Both the position numbers and the translations under genes were made by a program. This document shows, one piece after another, positions 1 through 5,276 of a stretch of 11,975 nucleotides of DNA (its first letter is position 1; the number at the start of each line of letters is the position of its first letter). Location of the stretch: NCBI RefSeq assembly GCF_030371585.1, contig NZ_JAUDCE010000055.1; one strand, written 5' to 3'. Source of the DNA: Megamonas hypermegale_A. GTDB taxonomy: Bacteria > Bacillota > Negativicutes > Selenomonadales > Selenomonadaceae. The notes beneath the pieces are model-generated. The model was not told the origin of the DNA. It was given only the letters and a program-made list of their open reading frames with translations, and did not search any database.

Positions 1-301
1 TACGCTCAAACATTTAAACTAAAAACAGAAATAAAAAATTGTTTTCTTAATAGCTAAAGCTACCGTAAAAATCTCCAACGCAGACAAAAATTCAGCATAA
101 ATGACGAATTACAATGTCAACATCTCAATTTTAGTTCCTGCCGGAATTAAAAGGCACGAGCCAAATTCCAAATGTTTCGAGCCATTTGTACCGCCTGTAA
201 TCTGCGAGAGCTTCGAAGACTCGCCCAGTGCAGCGTAAGCGAAACGTTAAAAAGGTTTTCTTTTTGGTTCGTTTTTCTTTGAGCTTCAAAGAAAAATGAA
301 C
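1..301. repeat. Right part of a long dispersed inverted-repeat element (copy 1)
   Basis: This stretch aligns in direct orientation with 9879-10182, about three quarters identical by eye with few indels. Shared blocks include the run from TTTAAACTAAAAACAG near the left edge, CCGTAAAAATCTCCAACGCA, GCGAAACGTTAAAAA and the terminal hairpin. The copy is cut by the window start inside what is the central loop of copy 2, so its left arm lies outside. It ends at about 301, and the rsmE stop codon (minus strand) begins at 305-307. I see no credible gene in it; an 89-codon open frame across 147-416 overlaps rsmE and resembles no family I know. It is probably a non-autonomous mobile or structural repeat. 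Mobility is inferred, not shown. Confidence 0.75.
267..301 (-). terminator. Terminal hairpin of repeat copy 1, possible rsmE transcript end
   Basis: The arms 267-282 and 286-301 pair over 16 bp with one G-T wobble (271/297) and a 3-base loop. The core is TTTTTCTTTGA against TCAAAGAAAAA. It lies 3 bp beyond the rsmE stop codon on the minus strand, so rsmE mRNA would carry it at its 3' end. It is not followed by a clean U-run in that direction, so a stabilising or weak terminating role is as likely as strong intrinsic termination. Confidence 0.45.
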
Positions 302-304
302 ACC

Positions 305-1033
305 TCACAGCGCCTCTTTTTCGTACATTAATATACTGAGCATGGCAAGTGAAGCTGTTTCGGTGCGCAGTATGCGTTTGCCGAGCGATATGCTGATAAA
401 GCCATGCTGACGGCACAGCTGCACTTCTTCACGGCTCAATCCGCCTTCCGGTCCGATTAGTATCAGATATTTGGCGGAATTTACCTTTTGCAGTGCTTCT
501 TTTACAGACAATTCATCTTCCGCTTCATAACAGATAAAGCAGGTGTAATCGCTGTATTTTTCCGCCAGCTGCTTAAAGTCCGTAACCGCTTCTACCGTAG
601 GTTTGGCCGTTCTGCCGCACTGTTTAGCCGCTTCGTCGGCAATTTTCTGCCATTTCTGCTGGCGCTGCATTTTCTTTTTGGCATCGTATTTCACGACGCA
701 ATGCTGACTGACTACGGGAACAATGCTCGTTGCGCCGAGCTCCACCGCTTTCTGCACGATATATTCCATTTTATCGCCTTTAGGCAGACACTGCGCCACT
801 ACAACGTCAATCGGCGGCTCCGTATCAGCATCATCTATATAATGAAGGAATTTCATCCGCACTGTATCGGCCGTGCATGAGGAAACCTCAGCCTGCGCCA
901 CTTTGCCGTCCTTATCCACTACGGTGAAAACCTGCTGCGGTCTTACGCGCATAGAATAAAGCAGATGTTTAGCGTCGTCGCCAGTCACCGTAAATTCATC
1001 GCTTATCAGTCCGTCTAAAAACAGTCTTCTCAT
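305..1033 (-). CDS. rsmE: 16S rRNA (uracil-1498-N3) methyltransferase RsmE
   Basis: RsmE uses S-adenosylmethionine to methylate N3 of U1498 in 16S rRNA in the small ribosomal subunit. The 242-residue length is typical. An N-terminal PUA-like RNA-binding part (about 1-70) precedes a SPOUT methyltransferase domain (about 73-240). Family motifs are visible: KGDKMEYIVQKAVELG (85-100), EAAKQCGR (134-141), IGPEGG (193-198) and the knot segment SLGKRILRTETA (216-227), which binds SAM. The ATG start overlaps the prmA stop as ATGA (1030-1033), so the two genes are translationally coupled and share the prmA promoter. A purine-rich site (AAGGAAG) lies just upstream inside prmA. The gene ends almost against repeat copy 1. 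I see no sign of truncation. Identity is secure from the motif set. Confidence 0.95.
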   Translation of the reverse strand: MRRLFLDGLISDEFTVTGDDAKHLLYSMRVRPQQVFTVVDKDGKVAQAEVSSCTADTVRMKFLHYIDDADTEPPIDVVVAQCLPKGDKMEYIVQKAVELGATSIVPVVSQHCVVKYDAKKKMQRQQKWQKIADEAAKQCGRTAKPTVEAVTDFKQLAEKYSDYTCFICYEAEDELSVKEALQKVNSAKYLILIGPEGGLSREEVQLCRQHGFISISLGKRILRTETASLAMLSILMYEKEAL

Positions 1034-1971
1034 TGCATATCTTCCTTGCGGCGGAAAATAATTGCCGCCCAGCCTGCTTTTTCGTTCATTTTATCCACGA
1101 CAAAGCCCTGCTGTTCCGCTTTTTCAATTACTTCCGGTATACGGTCGGCGATAATGCCGCTTGTCAAAATAACACCGTGCGGATTTAATTTTGTATCAAC
1201 ATCATCAAACATACGAATGATTATATCTGCTATAATATTAGCAATGATGACATCGGCCGTGCCCGTCATGTTTTTCAGCAAATCGCTCTGGAAAATGGCA
1301 ATATGACCGTCCTCATTGTTTGCGGCAATATTTTCCTGCGCCACTTCTACAGCTACAGGGTCGTAATCGGCAGCCTGAATTTCTCCGGCGCCGAGTTTGG
1401 CCGCTGCAATCGCCAGAATGCCGCTGCCCGTTCCCACGTCGAATACTTTCATGCCCGGTTTGACATATTCTTCCAATAACTGAATACACATGGAAGTCGT
1501 CGCATGCGTACCCGTACCGAAAGCCATGCCCGGGTCGAGTTCGATAACGATTTCATCATTTACAGGAGTGTATTCTTCCCATGACGGCTTTACGACAATT
1601 CTGTCACCTATTTTTTCCGGATGAAAATACTGTTTCCAATTATTGGCCCAGTCCTCATCCTGAATTTCACTGCAATTAATCGAACCGCAGCTTTTATCGA
1701 AAATCTGGCCGAGTTCGTCCATATGCAGGCGGAGCTGTTCCAGCTTACTTGGCAAATCCTCGTCCGTCGGCAGCCATGCTTTGACCGTGACGATATCCGT
1801 TTCTTCCGCCAGCGGGATATCTGTATAATCCCATGCTCCCGAATGGATATAGTCATTTACCAGTTCCGGGTCTTCAATCAAAACGCCAGAAGCTCCCAGC
1901 TCATGAAAAATTTCCGCTACAGCCTCTGTAGCTTCATGCGAAGTTTGAATACTAATTTCAGCCCATTTCAC
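1030..1971 (-). CDS. prmA: Ribosomal protein L11 methyltransferase PrmA
   Basis: PrmA trimethylates amino groups of ribosomal protein L11 using S-adenosylmethionine. I place the start at GTG 1971 (protein KWAEISIQT..., 313 residues) rather than the upstream in-frame TTG at 2004. A perfect GAGGAGG (1980-1986) sits 8 bases before the GTG, and family members begin with this (M)KWxEI sequence. The N-terminal substrate-recognition domain covers about 1-110. The Rossmann-fold methyltransferase domain carries DPGMAFGTGTHATT (146-159), SAM motif I VFDVGTGSG (176-184) and the NIIAD catalytic-loop motif (245-249). The C-terminus AGWAAIIFRRKE fits the family. It is the first gene of a prmA-rsmE operon with 4-base overlap. 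In many Firmicutes these genes follow dnaJ; here the pair stands alone behind its own promoter. Confidence 0.95.
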   Translation of the reverse strand: MKWAEISIQTSHEATEAVAEIFHELGASGVLIEDPELVNDYIHSGAWDYTDIPLAEETDIVTVKAWLPTDEDLPSKLEQLRLHMDELGQIFDKSCGSINCSEIQDEDWANNWKQYFHPEKIGDRIVVKPSWEEYTPVNDEIVIELDPGMAFGTGTHATTSMCIQLLEEYVKPGMKVFDVGTGSGILAIAAAKLGAGEIQAADYDPVAVEVAQENIAANNEDGHIAIFQSDLLKNMTGTADVIIANIIADIIIRMFDDVDTKLNPHGVILTSGIIADRIPEVIEKAEQQGFVVDKMNEKAGWAAIIFRRKEDMQ

Positions 1972-2018
1972 AGGATATTCCTCCTCAATAAAATAAATTG
2001 GCAAAATACATAGTTCTA

Positions 2019-2047
2019 ATTATACTTTTTAGCTAGCAAATTGTAAA
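2019..2047 (-). promoter_or_regulatory. Sigma-70 promoter of prmA-rsmE
   Basis: Read on the minus strand, TTTACA (2047-2042) is followed after exactly 17 bases by TATAAT (2024-2019), a near-consensus housekeeping promoter. Transcription would start near 2012, giving a leader of about 40 bases before the prmA GTG. The -35 box directly abuts the left end of MITE copy C, so that old insertion sits right behind the promoter. Confidence 0.75.
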
Positions 2048-2052
2048 CATCT

Positions 2053-2304
2053 ATCTATTGTGCCAGTCGATTTCCCAAGTTTATATTTAATAAGGGTAAA
2101 TAACAACATCGAACTAATACCTACTGTACTAGTTGATTTTCCAAAGCAGTATAATAGTTTATATTTAGTGAGGTTAAGTGACAACATCGAACGAATATAA
2201 ACTATTATACTGCTGGTTACAGGCTCAATACTTTACTAGCACAACGGGTAACTAATATAAATTATTATATTACCGGCTTAAAGGCTCGATATTTTTTAGA
2301 AGCT
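2053..2304. mobile_element. Decayed MITE copy C, split by insertion of copy B
   Basis: The left part (2053-2118) begins ATCTATTGTGCCAG, resembling the left end of copy D. It then follows the element sequence with about a dozen bases missing from the left stem (CCCAAG joined to TTTATATTTA) and continues to ACAACATCGAACTAAT. The right part (about 2257-2304) continues the same element with CTATTATA-type stem remnants and GGCTTAAAGGCTCGATATTTTTTAG. Its right terminal repeat is degraded. Removing 2119-2249 plus one copy of AACTAAT restores an uninterrupted element that aligns with copy B (ACAACATCGAAC then AATATAAA). It is a non-coding relic. Its right end forms the region upstream of the amidase gene. 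Confidence 0.7.
2119..2249. mobile_element. Intact 131-bp MITE copy B, inserted in copy C
   Basis: The ends are ACCTACTGTACTAG and CTAGCACAACGGGT, imperfect 14-bp terminal inverted repeats (10 of 14 pair). Inside is a perfect 20-bp stem, 2145-2164 against 2195-2214, with a 30-base loop. The element is flanked by the 7-bp direct repeat AACTAAT (2112-2118 and 2250-2256). Length, internal spacing and stem match copy A at 4423-4553. There is no reading frame of note, so movement would have depended on a transposase encoded elsewhere. The class of transposase cannot be told from this window. Confidence 0.8.
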
Positions 2305-2330
2305 TGAAATTTACGGAAAGGAATGATTTT

Positions 2331-3152
2331 ATGCATCTACTGCAACTACAGACAAAAGTGTTTGCCGACAAGGCGCAGACACTGTCTTATCTTGAAAAAT
2401 TCATTGATGACGTCATCACTGCGCAGACCGATTTTATTGCTCTGCCCGAAATGTTCTGCTGTCCGTATGAAAATGAATTCTTCCCGCTTTACGCCGAAAA
2501 GCACGGCGGCGCTGTCTATCAATTTTGCCGGCATCTGGCGCAGAAACACCGCGTTTACATTTCCGCCGGTTCTCTGCCGGAGATAAATGAGCGCGGTGAG
2601 ATTTTCAATACGGCTTACGTATTCGATGACAGCGGCAGGGAAATCGCCCGCCATGCCAAAATGCACTTGTTCGACATTGATATCGCCGGCGGTCAGTATT
2701 TTAAAGAGTCGGACACCTTAACGGCCGGCAATGAAATTACTGTTTTTGATACGAAATGGGGCAAAATGGGACTGTGCATCTGCTACGATTTCCGCTTTCC
2801 CGAACTTGCCCGCCTGATGACAGACCGCGGTGCTCAAATCATCTTCGTTCCGGCGGCATTCAACGATACGACCGGTCCGCTTCACTGGGAGCTGATGTTC
2901 CGCAGCCGCGCCGTCGACAATCAGGTTTTCACCGTCGGCACGGCTCCCGCCTGTGATAAATCCGCTTCGTACCATTCGTGGGGACACAGTATCGCCGTAT
3001 CGCCCTGGGGAAAAATTCTAAATCAGCTGGACAGACAGGAAGGATATCAGTTTACGGCTATCGATTTTGCTGAGGTCGCCGCCGTTCGCCGCCAACTGCC
3101 GCTGCTTCGCCACCGCCGCCTTGATATTTATAATTTGACGGAAATAAAATAA
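2331..3152 (+). CDS. Carbon-nitrogen hydrolase (nitrilase superfamily), omega-amidase-like
   Basis: This is a cytosolic amidase-fold enzyme of 273 residues. The catalytic triad of the superfamily is complete: Glu40 in ALPEMF, Lys110 in RHAKMHLFDID and Cys151 in GLCICYDFRFPE. The stretch HLFDIDIAGGQ and the single-domain length resemble the Nit2/YafV branch, which hydrolyses alpha-ketoglutaramate and related omega-amides to the keto acid and ammonia. Substrate assignment is inference; other amidase branches remain possible. The start is ATG 2331, because GGAAAGGA (2315-2322) lies 8 bases before it. An in-frame TTG at 2304 has no ribosome-binding site. The gene stands alone, with MITE remnants immediately upstream and yeiH 141 bp downstream on the same strand without a visible terminator between them. 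Confidence 0.85.
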   Translation: MHLLQLQTKVFADKAQTLSYLEKFIDDVITAQTDFIALPEMFCCPYENEFFPLYAEKHGGAVYQFCRHLAQKHRVYISAGSLPEINERGEIFNTAYVFDDSGREIARHAKMHLFDIDIAGGQYFKESDTLTAGNEITVFDTKWGKMGLCICYDFRFPELARLMTDRGAQIIFVPAAFNDTTGPLHWELMFRSRAVDNQVFTVGTAPACDKSASYHSWGHSIAVSPWGKILNQLDRQEGYQFTAIDFAEVAAVRRQLPLLRHRRLDIYNLTEIK

Positions 3153-3293
3153 GCCTTGTTTATCCATAAGAAAATTTAATGTATAGAAGCTATTGCATTG
3201 GTTATAATAATATATTAAAATAAACTCCGTTATAATAATTATCTATCGTTTAATCAAAATAATAGGTATATAAATATTAGGAGGAATTATACC
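3153..3293 (+). promoter_or_regulatory. AT-rich leader of the YeiH-family gene
   Basis: This 141-bp gap is very AT-rich. TTGCAT (3193-3198) with TAAAAT (3216-3221) at 17-base spacing is a possible promoter. TATAAT also occurs at 3203-3208 and 3231-3236, so the exact promoter is undecided. An 11-bp direct repeat GTTATAATAAT appears at 3201-3211 and 3229-3239. AGGAGG (3279-3284) is a strong ribosome-binding site 9 bases before the ATG at 3294. I see no terminator for the preceding amidase gene. Confidence 0.4.
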
Positions 3294-4343
3294 ATGCTAT
3301 TCATCAAAGACCGCTTACAGGGCATTCTCGTCTGCCTGCTCGTTGCCGTTCCCGCATTCTTTCTCGGCAGGGAATACGAAATCATCGGCGGACCCGTCTT
3401 TGCCATTCTAATCGGTATGTGTCTATCCAAATTCGTGCGCGAAAAGGATATCTTAAAGAGCGGCATTACGTTTACTTCCAAAAAAGTTCTGCAATACGCC
3501 GTCATCCTGCTCGGCTTCGGTCTGAACCTCGGTACTGTCATTGCCGTCGGCGCAACGTCGCTGCCGATTATCATCTCCACTATTGCTACATCATTAATCA
3601 CGGCATATATCATTTTCAAGCTGCTTGCCATCCCGGCAAAATCGTCCGTTTTAATCGGCGTCGGCTCGTCCATCTGCGGCGGCTCGGCGATTGCGGCAAC
3701 GGCGCCCGTAATTGATGCCAATCACAAAGAAATCGCCCAGGCTATTTCCGTTATTTTCCTGTTTAATATAATCGCCGCACTGATATTCCCGACACTCGGC
3801 AACATGCTCGGACTTTCCAACGAAGGCTTCGCCATTTTCGCCGGAACGGCTGTCAATGACACATCTTCCGTTACAGCAGCGGCTTCTTCCTGGGATAGTA
3901 TGCACAATACGGGTACAATGGTTCTGGACGGCGCGACCATCGTCAAATTGACCCGCACGCTCGCCATCATTCCGATTACACTCATTCTGGGATTTTATAC
4001 GGCGAAAAAATCCTCCGGCACGAATAAAGCCAGCATCAAATCGGCATTCCCGATGTTCATTCTGTATTTCATCATCGCTTCCGTAATCACGACTATCTGC
4101 AATTACTGCATGGACAGTAATATTTTTTCGGCGGAAATCTCCGGCATGGTGCTTTCCTTTTTCGCCCTGATGAAATTCTGCAGTAAATTTTTCATCATCA
4201 TGGCAATGGGAGCAATCGGGCTGCACACCGACATCATCGACCTCATCAAAAACGGCGGCAAACCGATTATCATGGGCTTTGCCTGCTGGGTGGCAATCGC
4301 CTGCGTAAGCCTTGCTGTACAGCACTTGTCCGGTCTTTGGTAA
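3294..4343 (+). CDS. yeiH: YeiH/UPF0324-family membrane protein, putative sulfate exporter family
   Basis: This is a polytopic inner-membrane protein of 349 residues with about ten hydrophobic segments spread from residue 9 to the C-terminus and a soluble-looking break near 238-250. Family hallmarks are the glycine- and serine-rich GVGSSICGGSAIAA (122-135), FAGTAVNDTSSV (182-193) and IVKLTRTL (216-223). The family (Pfam Cons_hypoth698, called putative sulfate exporters) is linked in some bacteria to sulfonate or sulfite efflux, but the substrate of most members is unknown. A LysR regulator often accompanies yeiH; none is present here. AGGAGG precedes the ATG by 9 bases, and a strong terminator follows 30 bp after the stop. 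The family call is firm and the substrate is not. Confidence 0.9.
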   Translation: MLFIKDRLQGILVCLLVAVPAFFLGREYEIIGGPVFAILIGMCLSKFVREKDILKSGITFTSKKVLQYAVILLGFGLNLGTVIAVGATSLPIIISTIATSLITAYIIFKLLAIPAKSSVLIGVGSSICGGSAIAATAPVIDANHKEIAQAISVIFLFNIIAALIFPTLGNMLGLSNEGFAIFAGTAVNDTSSVTAAASSWDSMHNTGTMVLDGATIVKLTRTLAIIPITLILGFYTAKKSSGTNKASIKSAFPMFILYFIIASVITTICNYCMDSNIFSAEISGMVLSFFALMKFCSKFFIIMAMGAIGLHTDIIDLIKNGGKPIIMGFACWVAIACVSLAVQHLSGLW

Positions 4344-4373
4344 AATAAAATACGTTTCATAATATAAAAATAC

Positions 4374-4413
4374 AAAAGAGGCTGTCGCCTATTTAAACGC
4401 GACAGCCTCTTTT
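4374..4413. terminator. Strong intrinsic terminator after yeiH, likely bidirectional
   Basis: A perfect 15-bp stem, AAAAGAGGCTGTCGC (4374-4388) against GCGACAGCCTCTTTT (4399-4413), closes a 10-base loop. T-richness follows on the plus strand and an A-rich tract precedes it, so it can also end minus-strand transcripts from the fsa gene, which converges on it. Confidence 0.9.
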
Positions 4414-4422
4414 CTTATAATC

Positions 4423-4553
4423 ATTTGTTGTACTAGTTGATTTCTCAAAGCAGTATAATAGTTTATATTTAGTGAGGTTAAGTGCCAACAGGCAGCGGAT
4501 ATAAACTATTATACTGCTGGGTACAGGCTCGATGTTTTACTAGCACAACGAAT
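4423..4553. mobile_element. Intact 131-bp MITE copy A between convergent genes
   Basis: The ends are ATTTGTTGTACTAG and CTAGCACAACGAAT, which pair at 12 of 14 positions. A perfect 20-bp stem (4449-4468 against 4499-4518) encloses a 30-base loop, the same geometry as copy B. The 7-bp direct repeat TATAATC (4416-4422 and 4554-4560) flanks it as a target duplication. It begins 9 bp past the yeiH terminator stem and ends 20 bp before the fsa stop codon, so fsa mRNA would read through it before reaching the terminator and could fold into the long hairpin. It has no coding capacity. Confidence 0.8.
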
Positions 4554-4573
4554 TATAATCTAAACGACATATA

Positions 4574-5251
4574 TTAACAGTTGCTCATTGTTTTGCCTGT
4601 TCCGGCTAATTTTTCAAAATCACTGATAAAAGCTTCTACTGCGCCGGTAATTGCCTGATTTTTTACCAATCCTTCAATCACGTCCGGTGCTATGGTGGCT
4701 GCATCTATTCCGTATTCACACAGTTCCAGAACCTGCTGGGAATTTTTGAAGCTTGCCGCCAGCACTTTTGTCGGCAAATCATTATTTTTCAGGACGTTAT
4801 GAATTTGTTTGGCAACCTGAATACCGTTATAACCCATATTGTCAATGCGGTTGATATACGGCGCAACGTAGGACGCACCGCATTTTGCCGCCAGATACGC
4901 CTGCAGCGGCGTATAGATTGCCGTGGCCGTAATCTTGATATTTTCCGCATGAAGCTGTTTCATTGCCTTAAAGCCTTCCGGCACGGACGGAACTTTTACG
5001 AAAGTATTTTCGCCGAGTTCTTTTACAATGCGGTGTGCCTCTTCAATCATGCCTGCTGCCTCTCTGGCTACAACCTGCACATGAAGCTGAGCATCCTTGC
5101 CGATAAACTGGCGAATTTCCTTCAGCACTTCATACGGCTGTCTGCCGCATTTTGCCAAAATGGAAGGATTTGTCGTCACTCCGTCCACCGGATAAAATTC
5201 GTAGATTTTCTTTATAAATTCAATATGAGCATCGTCGATAATAAATTCCAT
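4574..5251 (-). CDS. fsa: Fructose-6-phosphate aldolase-type enzyme (FSA/TalC family)
   Basis: This is a class I aldolase of the small-transaldolase family, TIM-barrel fold, 225 residues, cytosolic. With the start at ATG 5251 (MEFIIDDAH...) the active-site residues line up with E. coli FsaA: Asp6, Thr26 and Asn28 in VTTNPS, Gln59, the Schiff-base Lys86 in FVKVP (Lys85 in FsaA) and Tyr132 in YVAPYINRID (Tyr131 in FsaA). Gln59 and this Tyr mark an aldolase rather than a transaldolase. The start is chosen from this match and from AAAGGTG 6 bases upstream; the in-frame GTG at 5260 overlaps that site. It lies 25 bp behind the glycyl radical enzyme in the same operon. It would cleave the 1-deoxyfructose-6-phosphate made there into glyceraldehyde-3-phosphate and hydroxyacetone (inferred from the E. 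coli case). It could instead act on dihydroxyacetone or fructose-6-phosphate. Confidence 0.92.
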   Translation of the reverse strand: MEFIIDDAHIEFIKKIYEFYPVDGVTTNPSILAKCGRQPYEVLKEIRQFIGKDAQLHVQVVAREAAGMIEEAHRIVKELGENTFVKVPSVPEGFKAMKQLHAENIKITATAIYTPLQAYLAAKCGASYVAPYINRIDNMGYNGIQVAKQIHNVLKNNDLPTKVLAASFKNSQQVLELCEYGIDAATIAPDVIEGLVKNQAITGAVEAFISDFEKLAGTGKTMSNC

Positions 5252-5276
5252 CATTTTCACCTTTTATCTCTTTATA

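Noticed and set aside
147..416. An 89-codon open frame on the minus strand across the repeat and the end of rsmE
   Set aside because: It overlaps the 3' end of rsmE out of frame, lies mostly in the dispersed repeat, lacks a ribosome-binding site and resembles no family.
2053..2304. CRISPR-like or simple tandem repeat reading of the clustered similar segments
   Set aside because: There are no regular spacers. The similarity is explained fully by one element inserted in another with a target duplication.
3651..4325. A long open frame opposite the yeiH gene (224 codons)
   Set aside because: The composition is shadow-like (rich in His, Arg and Asp), and it is antisense to a gene with clear family motifs and its own ribosome-binding site.
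4574..5251. Annotation as a true transaldolase
   Set aside because: The FSA-type Gln59 and Tyr132 are present where transaldolases have other residues, and the context is that of fsaA.
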